The translations under genes were made by a program, and so were the position numbers. A DNA stretch of 64,000 bases from DAOUJH01 sp965248955 (GTDB taxonomy: Bacteria > Chloroflexota > Dehalococcoidia > Lucifugimonadales > QGNO01), in contig OZ252212.1 of assembly GCA_965248955.1 (NCBI GenBank), positions 992,001-1,056,000 on the forward strand. Reading direction: 5' to 3'. Under the pieces are notes generated by a model, which made no database searches, was not told the DNA's origin, and saw nothing but the letters and a program-made list of their open reading frames with translations. Shown piece by piece: positions 30,488 to 38,795 of this stretch (positions within the stretch are counted from its first letter, which is position 1; each line of letters begins with the position of its first letter).

Positions 30488-33400
30488 TCAGCTACCGCCA
30501 TCTTCCTGGGATTCGCCCTCTTCCGAGGGTCTCTCTTGTTCAGATTCTTCCGAGGGTGCGTTGAGTTCTCCCAACGCCTGACCATCTTGGGGAGGTATAT
30601 TGTCTATCAAAGGTGCCTGGTCAGTTGAAAGGGAGTCTTCAACTTCCAGGGCCATGTGACCTACGGAAGTAGGCTTAAATTGAAAACCGGCACCCTCATC
30701 CATGCCGGAAGGCCAGCCGATCCCTTCTTCAGCACCGCTGAGAAGCTCCACGGATAGACCCAAGCTCTGCAACTCTTTGAGCAGTACGTGGAAAGATTCA
30801 GGCACGCCGGGCTGTACTACGTCTTCCCCTTTGACTATGGACTCGTAGGTCTTGACACGGCCAACCACGTCATCCGACTTGACGGTAAGTATTTCCTGAA
30901 GGTTGTGGGCAGCGCTATAGGCTTCCAGGGCCCACACCTCCATTTCGCCGAATCGCTGGCCGCCGAACTGGGCCTTGCCACCCAAAGGCTGCTGCGTGAT
31001 CAGAGAATACGGGCCGGTGGACCTGGCATGAATCTTGTCTTCCACAAGATGAATGAGCTTCATCATGTAGATGTAGCCAACCGTCACCGGATGATCGAAA
31101 GGCTCACCGCTGCGCCCGTCGTGGAGCACTGACTTGCCGTAGATAGGTGGCACCTTTCTGCCCTCTATGCTGAGAGAGCGCACGCGAGCCACAAGCTCCT
31201 CCTGCCCCATTTGGGAAGCATCCACACCCATCTCTTCTTTGAGCCAAAGCCTCAGGCATGCTTCAGCAGCTATTCCCGCCTTTTCTTCATTGAACAGGTC
31301 ATTGGCGTCATAGCCGCGTCTGCCAAGCCAGTCTTGCAGCTTGGCGTCTGCCGTCGCCCCGTTTGAACTTCCGTTTCCACTGTACCCATGGCTAGAGACG
31401 GCGCCGGAGCGCTGGAGGAACCAAGCCCGGGCCAGGGCGTCTTGAATCCTGGCGTCTTGAGCACCGTCGAAAACCGGGGTTACCGCCGAGAAATTGAGGG
31501 TCTTCGCCGCCCAGCCCAGATGCGTCTCCAGCACCTGGCCAAGGTTCATTCTGGAAGGAACGCCAATGGGGTTGAGAATAATGTCTACAGGCGTACCATC
31601 TGGGAGAAACGGCAAATCTTCAACGGGCAGAATCCGTGAGATGACTCCCTTGTTGCCATGGCGGCCCGCCATCTTGTCACCCGCAGCGACCTTGCGGGTC
31701 TGAGCCACCCAAACCCTGACCAGCTTGTTGACGCTGGGCGGCAACTCATCCTTGTTCTCTCTTGTAAGCACCTTGACATCTATGACTTTGCCCCGCTCGC
31801 CGTGGGGAACGCGCAGGGAGTTGTCCTTGACATCGCGTGCTTTCTCTCCAAAGATGGCGCGTAGCAGCTTTTCTTCGGCGGTGAGCTCCGTCTCGCCCTT
31901 GGGAGTTATCTTACCCACCAGGATATCCCCTGGTTCGACTTCTGCTCCTACGAGCACGACGCCATCCTCATCCAGGTTGCGCAGGCTATCTTCACCCACG
32001 TTCGGAATATCGCGGGTTATCTCCTCCGGACCCAGCTTAGTGTCCCTGGCCTCAGCCTCATACTTTTCGATATGAATGGAAGTGAACTTGTCCTCTTCAA
32101 GAAGCCGTTCGCTGATGATGATGGCATCCTCGTAGTTGTAGCCTTCCCAGCTCATAAACGCGACTAGCACGTTTTGCCCCAGTGCCAGGTCGCCGTGCTC
32201 AGTGGAGGAGCTGTCCGCCAGTGGGTCGCCTACACGGACAAAGTCGCCCTTATTGACGATGGGACGCTGAGACATGCAGGTGCCCTGATTGCTGCGTACG
32301 AACTTATAAAGCGGGTGAGCGTGCTCTTTGCCTTCTACATCCGTTACGACAATGCGGTCGCCGGAGACGGAGGTCACTATGCCGTTGCAGCTAGCGAGCA
32401 CAACTTGGCCTGAGTCGGCGGCGACGCGCCTCTCCATGCCGGTGCCTACAATGGGGGCCTCTGGCTTTATCAGGGGCACGGCTTGCCTCTGCATGTTAGA
32501 GCCCATCAAGGCGCGGTTTGCGTCGTCGTGTTCCAAGAAGGGAATGAGGGCGGTGGAAACACTGACTATCTGCATCGGCGATACGTCCATGTAATCCACC
32601 TGTTCCGGAGGTTCCATGGCAAACCTCTCACCCTGCCTGATTTCAATTCTGCCCTCAACAAACTGACCCTTTGTGTCCAGGGCAGTGTTGGCTTGAGCAA
32701 TAACGTATTTCTCCTCCTCATCGGCGGCCAAATAGCTGACCTCTCCTTCTTGCAAAGAGACAAAGGCGCGCACAGGTATCATCCGTTTCCGTATGGATTT
32801 TAGTTTAGCCGCCGCGGTTTTGGTAATGGCGCGACCGGCTTTAACCATGACCTTGCCGCCCTCACCCCTGATGTCTTCCCTGGCAATATGTCTTGCCAGG
32901 TCGTCCGAGTTGCTGGGTATTTGATGGAACACCCTTCGGTATGGCGTCTCGATGAAACCAAATTCGTTGGTCTTGGCATAAGTAGCTAGAGAGCCCAGCA
33001 ATCCTATGTTGGGACCTTCGGGAGTCTCTATGGGGCAGATGCGGCCGTAATGGGAATGGTGCACGTCACGCACGTCGAATCCGGCCCGCTCCCGCGAGAG
33101 GCCGCCGGGCCCCAGTGCGGAAAGACGTCTTTTGTGCGTCAGCTCAGCCAGAGGGTTGGTCTGGTCCATGAACTGCGAAAGCTGTGAACCGCCAAAGAAC
33201 TCTCTAATAGCGGCAACAATAGGCCGTACGTTCACCAGCGCACTTGGTGTGGCCTGCTCAGGATCGTTGATAGTCATCCTTTCTTTGACCACGCGTTCCA
33301 TGCGCACCAGTCCAACGCGAAGCTGGTTCTGAATGAGCTCACCGACGGCGCGCACCCGTCTGTTCCCCAAGTGGTCTATGTCATCTACGTGCTGACGGCC

Positions 33401-34354
33401 GTTGTTGATCTGCACGATAGTGCGCGCAACGGAGATGATGTCCTCCCTAGTCAGAGTTCTCTTGTCTAGGGGAATGTCCAACTCTAAACGACGGTTCAGC
33501 TTGTACCGCCCCACTTTCCCCAGATCATAGCGACGGGGATTAAAGAAAAGGTTGTCCAGCAGAGTTTGGGCATTCTCCAAACTGGGAGGCTCGCCGGGCC
33601 TAAGGTGCTTGTAGAACTCCAGAAGCGCTTCTTGCTTGCTTTTGACACCGCTGTCTCGATCCAACGTGGTCTGGATGAAGTGGTGATCCGGATGGTCGTC
33701 CACATCTTTGAAAGTGCCAAGCAGCTCCTTGTCAGTGGAAAGGCCAATAGCTCTTAGCAATGTGGTCACTGGTATCTTCCGCTTGCGGTCCACTTTGACC
33801 GAGACAACGTCTTTGGAGCTGGTCTCGAACTCAAGCCAGGCGCCACGGTAAGGGACAAACTTTGCCATGCCCAGGATGCGTCCGGTGGCGGCATCCTCCT
33901 CCGTGGTAAAGTAGACGCCCGGAGAACGCACCAATTGGCTCACTACAACGCGCTCTGCACCATTGATGACAAAAGTGCCATTGGAAGTCATGATTGGAAT
34001 GTCACCTAGGAAGAGCTTCTGCTCCTTTACTTCGCTTGTGTCCTTCACCGTCAGCCTGGCAGTGACGTACATGGGAGCGGAGTAGGTAATCTCTCGCTGG
34101 CGGCATTCCTGCTCGGAATACTTTGGATCTTGGAACTCGTGGTCGACAAAATCTAGTTCGAAGCGTCCCCCGGTAAAGTCCTGGATGGGAGAAACCTCCT
34201 TGAACAGCTCCCTTAGGCCCTCTCCTCTGAACCAGTTGAATGATTCAATTTGAACCTGGATGAGGTTGGGTACTTCCAAGACCTGAGGGGTGTGGGCATA
34301 AGACTTCTGCGCTGGCGCCAGGGAAACGGTGGGAACAGAGGCCAAATCAACCAT
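30488..34354 (-). CDS. rpoB: DNA-directed RNA polymerase subunit beta
   Basis: A 1288-residue beta subunit. The rifampicin region reads GSQLSQFMDQTNPLAELTHK then RRLSALGPGGLSRERAGF, with the residues matching E. coli Asp516, His526 and Ser531 all wild-type, so target-based rifampicin resistance is not expected. Other family blocks include ICPIETPEGPNIGL, KFVRSNQGTCMSQRPIV, MAGRHGNKGVISRILP and the C-terminal GGKAQFGGQRFGEMEVWALEA. The C-terminal ~60 residues are a Ser/Glu-rich acidic tail. AAGGAGAGTGAAGTCAC precedes the ATG. No rplJ/rplL genes lie upstream; a hairpin with a T-run is in the leader. Confidence 0.99.
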   Translation of the reverse strand: MVDLASVPTVSLAPAQKSYAHTPQVLEVPNLIQVQIESFNWFRGEGLRELFKEVSPIQDFTGGRFELDFVDHEFQDPKYSEQECRQREITYSAPMYVTARLTVKDTSEVKEQKLFLGDIPIMTSNGTFVINGAERVVVSQLVRSPGVYFTTEEDAATGRILGMAKFVPYRGAWLEFETSSKDVVSVKVDRKRKIPVTTLLRAIGLSTDKELLGTFKDVDDHPDHHFIQTTLDRDSGVKSKQEALLEFYKHLRPGEPPSLENAQTLLDNLFFNPRRYDLGKVGRYKLNRRLELDIPLDKRTLTREDIISVARTIVQINNGRQHVDDIDHLGNRRVRAVGELIQNQLRVGLVRMERVVKERMTINDPEQATPSALVNVRPIVAAIREFFGGSQLSQFMDQTNPLAELTHKRRLSALGPGGLSRERAGFDVRDVHHSHYGRICPIETPEGPNIGLLGSLATYAKTNEFGFIETPYRRVFHQIPSNSDDLARHIAREDIRGEGGKVMVKAGRAITKTAAAKLKSIRKRMIPVRAFVSLQEGEVSYLAADEEEKYVIAQANTALDTKGQFVEGRIEIRQGERFAMEPPEQVDYMDVSPMQIVSVSTALIPFLEHDDANRALMGSNMQRQAVPLIKPEAPIVGTGMERRVAADSGQVVLASCNGIVTSVSGDRIVVTDVEGKEHAHPLYKFVRSNQGTCMSQRPIVNKGDFVRVGDPLADSSSTEHGDLALGQNVLVAFMSWEGYNYEDAIIISERLLEEDKFTSIHIEKYEAEARDTKLGPEEITRDIPNVGEDSLRNLDEDGVVLVGAEVEPGDILVGKITPKGETELTAEEKLLRAIFGEKARDVKDNSLRVPHGERGKVIDVKVLTRENKDELPPSVNKLVRVWVAQTRKVAAGDKMAGRHGNKGVISRILPVEDLPFLPDGTPVDIILNPIGVPSRMNLGQVLETHLGWAAKTLNFSAVTPVFDGAQDARIQDALARAWFLQRSGAVSSHGYSGNGSSNGATADAKLQDWLGRRGYDANDLFNEEKAGIAAEACLRLWLKEEMGVDASQMGQEELVARVRSLSIEGRKVPPIYGKSVLHDGRSGEPFDHPVTVGYIYMMKLIHLVEDKIHARSTGPYSLITQQPLGGKAQFGGQRFGEMEVWALEAYSAAHNLQEILTVKSDDVVGRVKTYESIVKGEDVVQPGVPESFHVLLKELQSLGLSVELLSGAEEGIGWPSGMDEGAGFQFKPTSVGHMALEVEDSLSTDQAPLIDNIPPQDGQALGELNAPSEESEQERPSEEGESQEDGGS

Positions 34355-34380
34355 GTGACTTCACTCTCCTTAATAAAGAC

Positions 34381-34421
34381 AAAAAGACCCCAATTGCTCT
34401 CAAAAAGAGAGAAAGAGGTCT
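34381..34421 (-). promoter_or_regulatory. leader hairpin with T-run before rpoB
   Basis: On the minus strand AGACC (34421-34417) pairs with GGTCT (34389-34385), an inner CTCTC/GAGAG pair closes a T-rich loop, and TTTTT follows at once. It ends about 25 nt before the rpoB ribosome site. It could be an attenuator controlling rpoBC or the terminator of an upstream transcript. The outer stem is short, so the structure may be weak. Confidence 0.45.
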
Positions 34422-34658
34422 ATAAACCGATGGATTCTGTGGATTTCAGGAAGGGATTTATGGATCATGCGCAGACCCAATAAAACACTATAACACTATC
34501 CTGCCGAGCTTGTCAATAGCTGGCAACGCGGTGAGAGAAGTGCAAAACGAAGCCACGCTACTTTCGGGGTAATTTCCGGCGGGTTCTCAGGAAGGACACA
34601 TCCTACAGGTACGCTTACGCTTTAGGTAGGGCGAGCCAGGAATACGACGGCGGAAGCT
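34422..34658. other. non-coding stretch upstream of rpoB
   Basis: About 240 nt between the rpoB leader hairpin and the sterol-reductase remnant. I see no gene on either strand. It must hold the rpoB promoter on the minus strand; AT-rich blocks around 34430-34500 are candidates, but no -35/-10 pair stands out. Confidence 0.4.
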
Positions 34659-34972
34659 ATGCCCATTCCAGCCCAAGTACATGAGGCCGGCGACCGCAAG
34701 ATCCTCTACAGCGGTCTATGGGGTGTGGCCCGCCACTTCAACTACATGGGAGAGGGGGTCCTTTCCTTCTCAATTGGCCCAGTATTCGGCCACTTCACAA
34801 CCCCTGGGCGTGGTTCTACTTTGTCTTCGTCGTCACTTTTGTCTTCGTCGTCACTTTCTTCACCTTCCGTCAACGTGGTGACGACAAGCTCTGCGCCGAG
34901 AAATACGGCGCCGAAAAGTGGGCGGAGTATCAGGCACGAGTGAAGCACCGGATTTTCCCCGGGGTCTATTGA
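34659..34972 (+). pseudogene. frameshifted C-terminal remnant of an ERG4/ERG24-type sterol reductase
   Basis: One frame gives GDRKILYSGLWGVARHFNYM followed by GEGVLSFSIGPVFGHF; the frame then has to shift by two bases near 34790-34800 to continue as NPWAWFYFVFVVTF, then RQRGDDKLCAEKYGAEKW and RVKHRIFPGVY, ending TGA at 34970-34972. Together these match the C-terminal end of membrane delta-14/delta-7 sterol reductase family proteins (typical ends: GWWGxxRHxNYxGD ... RRDxxxCxxKYGxxWxxYCxxVPYRIxPGIY). The N-terminal three quarters is missing. An 18-bp perfect tandem duplication (34820-34855) doubles FVFVVT. I call it a degraded gene; a sequencing error could explain the frameshift but not the missing N-terminus. 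Confidence 0.7.
34820..34855 (+). repeat. 18-bp perfect tandem duplication
   Basis: TTTGTCTTCGTCGTCACT occurs twice head to tail at 34820-34837 and 34838-34855. It falls inside the sterol-reductase remnant and preserves that frame, adding six residues (FVFVVT) to a membrane segment. It fits replication slippage in a gene no longer under selection. Confidence 0.9.
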
Positions 34973-35089
34973 GTGGACCCACGGCCCAAAGTCCCGCGTC
35001 CTGCGCGTTTCCATTCCACCCCCTGCGGTCTGCACCAGCGACGCGCCCTATATAAACAGTGACGGGCAACGTTTCTCGTTCCGCAACGG

Positions 35090-36151
35090 TTACTTTTGAA
35101 ACATTCCGCCCGCATCCGTTTTTGCCAGGTCGCCGAGAGAGGCGGCGGCGTGCCGCTCCATGTGCTTGACCAGGCTCCGGTTGATGGTCCCAGCCACGCC
35201 GGGGCCCCGGTAGATGAGACCGGTCAGTAGTTGCACGGTGTCGGCACCGGCTTTGAGAGCGCGGAGGGCATCGTCCGCGGTAGAGATTCCGCCACAGGCG
35301 TGGACAGCGACGTCGCTCCCCACCTCCGAACGGACGTCGGCCACTATGCGCAGGGTGTCTTCCAACAAGGCGCGTCCGCTGAGGCCGCCCTGTCCCATGG
35401 CCAGGCCGGGCGCTTCCACCGGCCTGGTGTTGGCGGCGGTGATGCCGCTGACGCCCTGCTCCACCGCAATTCGCACCAGGGCAAGAACTCGCTCCCTGCC
35501 CTCGCCGTCCGCATAAGGCGGTATCTTCACAAACAAAGGCCTAGAGCGCTGGCTGTTCACGGCGCTCAACAGGTCCCTGAAGCTTTGCGGTTCCTGGAAG
35601 ACACGTATGCCCTGGGTGTTCGGAGAGCTTATGTTTAACTCTATGGCGTCGCACAGGGGCTGCAGTGCGGCGTGACAGGCAAGGAATTCGTCGATGGTAA
35701 GGCCAGCGACGCTGACGACTACGGGTTCAAGGCGGCCGTCTCGCCTGACTTGCAGGCGTTCAAGCTGTGCCTTGGCGGCTGCCAGTCCCTTGCCCGGGAA
35801 ACCCAGCGCGTTGATAAGCGATTGCCTATCGGGGAGGCGCATGAGCCGGGGACGGGGGTTGCCGGGACGCGCCTCACGGGTGACGGTGCCCCCTACAACA
35901 TAGCCGAACCCCAGCGAAAGCAGGCCGTCCAGGAAGCGGCAATCCTTGTCGTAGCCCGCCGCCATGCCCACCGGCGAAGGAAAGGTCAAACCGCCGGCGC
36001 TTACTCGAAGCCTGGGGTCCCGGCAATCGAAGTGGCTGGACAGCGCCTGCATTAATAGGCGCCGTCCAAGGAACCAATCGGCCAGAGCCTGGGCGCGCTC
36101 AGGAGGAAGCCTGAACAAGAGAGGTCTAAACAGCGCCGTGTAGATGGCCAT
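35090..36151 (-). CDS. pyrD: dihydroorotate dehydrogenase (quinone), class 2
   Basis: About 353 residues. It oxidises dihydroorotate to orotate in pyrimidine synthesis, passing electrons through FMN to membrane quinone. The N-terminal amphipathic helix typical of class 2 is present (YTALFRPLLFRLPPERAQAL), followed by GLTFPSPVGMAAGYDKD. The catalytic-base loop reads NISSPNTQGIRVFQ, with Ser as in class 2 rather than Cys. The FMN phosphate site is GGISTADDALRALKAGADTVQ. The frame is open to an ATG at 36217, but the ATG at 36149-36151 gives the family-like N-terminus; no start has a clear ribosome site. It stands alone on the minus strand. Confidence 0.94.
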   Translation of the reverse strand: MAIYTALFRPLLFRLPPERAQALADWFLGRRLLMQALSSHFDCRDPRLRVSAGGLTFPSPVGMAAGYDKDCRFLDGLLSLGFGYVVGGTVTREARPGNPRPRLMRLPDRQSLINALGFPGKGLAAAKAQLERLQVRRDGRLEPVVVSVAGLTIDEFLACHAALQPLCDAIELNISSPNTQGIRVFQEPQSFRDLLSAVNSQRSRPLFVKIPPYADGEGRERVLALVRIAVEQGVSGITAANTRPVEAPGLAMGQGGLSGRALLEDTLRIVADVRSEVGSDVAVHACGGISTADDALRALKAGADTVQLLTGLIYRGPGVAGTINRSLVKHMERHAAASLGDLAKTDAGGMFQK

Positions 36152-36409
36152 GCCAAAGCACATTGTTCCACGCCGTTCAGGGGGTTGTCCAGCCGAATTA
36201 ACCTGATTCGAGAGCATCGGCCGCCGTTCTACAGAGGCCCAGACTCGCCCCCGCGGCTCCCGGCGCGCGTCAGCCGTCCCTGGGCGTGCTCTTGCGTTTT
36301 CACTTGTAGTAGGGCACAGCCTACCGAGAAGCAGCTTCTCCCCCTATGACTGTCGGCCATTGCAACGCTAGAATACTCACCGAACCATCCAGCGACGGAG
36401 CTTTACGGA

Positions 36410-38089
36410 ATGATAGCTGAATCTCTGCTTTTCATTGGCTTGCTGATTGTCGTGGCTAAGCTGGCTGAGGGTGTCCTGGCCCGCATCGGCATCAGTTCCC
36501 TGGTGGCCTACACTGCAGCCGGAATCCTGCTGGGGCCAGTAACCGGGCTAGTCTCAGTTCATGGTCACATCCTCATCTTCCTGGAAATCGGCATCTTTGT
36601 TTTCTTCTTCCTCGTAGGCATTGACGAGATCGACATTCCGGGCTTCGTAGCCACCATCCGCAGACGCCATTTCGTGGCTGCCGCGTTGTCCGTGATCATA
36701 TCCATTCTGGTGTCCCTGATAGTAACGTCGGACATGCTGGGTCAGGATTTCTCGCTGGGGCTGGAATTCGACAAGGCGTTGTCTCTTGCCGGCATCCTGT
36801 CTCTGTCCAGCCTGGGCCTGGTGGCCAAGGTGCTGACTGACAAGGGATTGCTCAAGGAACTGATTGGCCTGCGTATCTTCACCGTGGTAATAATTGCAGA
36901 GGTGCTTGCCCTGCTGGTGGTGGGCCTCACCATCAGTGAAGACGCCGGACACACGCTGAGCATCCTCAGCGTGCTGCAGCTGCTGGGCCAGATAGCAGGC
37001 TTCACGATCATGACCTGGATCATATCGTCCAGGGTGCTCCCCAGGGTTATGGCCTTATTGCAGCGCTTCCTGAACGTGCCGCAGCTTTTCTTTGGGCTGT
37101 TGATGGGCGCCCTTTTCTTGGTGGTTGTGGGAGCCGAAAGTATCGGGCTGCATGGCTCCCTGGCGGCGCTTCTGTTCGGAGCCGCCTTGTCGGGGCTGCC
37201 CAACCGGCTACGCCAAGAGTTCATACCAGGTATGCGTAGCATCGCAGATGGGCTGTTCATTCCGCTTTTCTTTGCCTCGGCCGGCTTGCACATGGACACA
37301 TCTTTCCTGGAACTGCCGGCCACCATCATTATCGCCCTCTTGTTTATCCCCATGGTGGGGAAGATTATAGCCTCCCTCATCGGCACCTACATGGCGCGGC
37401 TGGAAACGCCTGTTGTATTGTCCGTAGGTCTGATGGGAAAGGGCGTAGCAGAGGTTGCCCTGCTTATAGTCCTGCTGGAGGCCCACGTGATTGGGCATGA
37501 CATATTCTCGCTGCTGGTGGTTATCATGCTCGGTTACATACTGCTGATGCCGCCAATCATCAGCCTAACGGTAAACAAGGTCAAGCTGCGGGAGGAGGTG
37601 CCTCAGCCCCAGCCCATGCTACCCTCTTTTGCTCGCCATGCCCTGGCCGGCGTGGCCGTACTCTCCGTTATGGACCGGACACGCTCCTACCCAGGTCCGG
37701 ATATAGTGGTCAGAGACTTTCTCAACCATTGGACTGTTCCGAATCAAGAAGACTATCTGATACTGGATGGAGGCGTTCCATTAGGCACTGTTTCACTGTC
37801 TAGACTGAATTTCCGGCGCAGACTGCTCTTCTGGAACAGAAGCTCCTTTTACAACACTCCTCTCCGGGCGGTAATGCGCCGCAACCCACCTCAAGCCAAT
37901 CCCGACGAGACCATTGACGACGTGATGGAGCGGATGACGGCCAACTCTCTGACAGTCATCCCGGTACACGACCGGAATTCAGGGCAGTTCTTGGGGATGG
38001 TCTGCGGCAACGAAATTCTTGAACTGTTGGCGTTGCGGGATAGAGTTATGAAAGAGGCGCAGCCGATGGACGCGGAGCCGACAGACTAG
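36410..38089 (+). CDS. CPA2-family monovalent cation/proton antiporter with CBS domains
   Basis: A 559-residue Kef/NapA-type antiporter. About twelve to thirteen membrane segments occupy residues 1-395, starting IAESLLFIGLLIVVAKLAEG and including GISSLVAYTAAGILLGPVTG, the usual N-terminal CPA2 block. After a linker rich in Pro/Gln a C-terminal soluble part (about 405-555) carries CBS-like segments: LRAVMRRNPPQANPDETIDD, VMERMTANSLTVIPVHDR and GQFLGMVCGNEILELL. CBS pairs usually bind adenine nucleotides and gate transport; a TrkA-N domain, common in Kef, is absent. GGAG lies 9 nt before the ATG. Whether it moves K+ or Na+ is not shown by the sequence. Confidence 0.9.
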   Translation: MIAESLLFIGLLIVVAKLAEGVLARIGISSLVAYTAAGILLGPVTGLVSVHGHILIFLEIGIFVFFFLVGIDEIDIPGFVATIRRRHFVAAALSVIISILVSLIVTSDMLGQDFSLGLEFDKALSLAGILSLSSLGLVAKVLTDKGLLKELIGLRIFTVVIIAEVLALLVVGLTISEDAGHTLSILSVLQLLGQIAGFTIMTWIISSRVLPRVMALLQRFLNVPQLFFGLLMGALFLVVVGAESIGLHGSLAALLFGAALSGLPNRLRQEFIPGMRSIADGLFIPLFFASAGLHMDTSFLELPATIIIALLFIPMVGKIIASLIGTYMARLETPVVLSVGLMGKGVAEVALLIVLLEAHVIGHDIFSLLVVIMLGYILLMPPIISLTVNKVKLREEVPQPQPMLPSFARHALAGVAVLSVMDRTRSYPGPDIVVRDFLNHWTVPNQEDYLILDGGVPLGTVSLSRLNFRRRLLFWNRSSFYNTPLRAVMRRNPPQANPDETIDDVMERMTANSLTVIPVHDRNSGQFLGMVCGNEILELLALRDRVMKEAQPMDAEPTD

Positions 38090-38299
38090 CCAGTACCGGG
38101 CTGAAATGACGCAGCGGTCTAGTGTTCCAATTAACTTACCCGGTGACATACCGTATAGCCCCTCTCATCCAATCATGCCGGACAAGCTGTATTAAACTAT
38201 GACGATGGGCAGTATGGAAATATGATGTACGCCGTGAGAGAAGGAATTCAAGATGTGTCGCAGCGAGAAGAGCTTCCGTCTGAAGTCTAGGAGAAGAGT

Positions 38300-38698
38300 A
38301 TGTCCATTCTAATACGTGCCGGAGCGGCCTATCTAATACTGCTTGCAGCCGTGGTTGCAGTGAACTTCGTCGTCACTCCCCTGTACCACCCCGGCGGAGA
38401 CGAGCCGTTCACCGTGTGGGAGATACTGAACTGGTTCATGGCGGTGGGCATTGCGATCACCGTGGCCGCCACCTACATGGAGAAGCGCCGCGTCGACGGC
38501 TCGGTGGATATGAAGAGCTACGTGGAAGCGAACGTGCTCTTCTACGCTGCCGTGGCGCTGTTCCTCGTCTTCTTCTGGAACTGGTTCAGCGATCTATCTC
38601 CCAACAACGAACCAGACGGTCAATACTGGGTCGTCGTCGACACCCTGATGCCAATCGTAATGGGCGTGACAGGTTGCCGGATGCTCAGACACGGTTAG
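38300..38698 (+). CDS. small membrane protein, function unknown
   Basis: A 132-residue protein with four probable membrane segments: residues ~6-26, ~42-60 (ILNWFMAVGIAITVAATYM), ~80-98 (LFYAAVALFLVFFWNWF) and ~108-124. GGAGAAGAGT directly before the ATG is a good ribosome site. The extramembrane loop PLYHPGGDEPFTVWE is distinctive. I do not recognise a family. It lies alone between the antiporter and the DUF4349 lipoprotein on the same strand. The preceding 210 nt hold no gene. Confidence 0.65.
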   Translation: MSILIRAGAAYLILLAAVVAVNFVVTPLYHPGGDEPFTVWEILNWFMAVGIAITVAATYMEKRRVDGSVDMKSYVEANVLFYAAVALFLVFFWNWFSDLSPNNEPDGQYWVVVDTLMPIVMGVTGCRMLRHG

Positions 38699-38795
38699 GA
38701 TGGAGACGGCGTAGAGGGAAAGCCATCCACCAGAAGCGAAATACCGTATATTGTTATAGTTACGTCATATTTTTGGTGATGCTATCCAGAGACAA

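Noticed and set aside
34659..34972. two separate small genes (94 and 84 residues)
   Set aside because: Both frames match consecutive parts of one sterol-reductase C-terminus, so a frameshifted remnant explains them better than two genes.
35231..36055. plus-strand frames opposite pyrD
   Set aside because: Shadows of the dihydroorotate dehydrogenase gene, which is fully supported.
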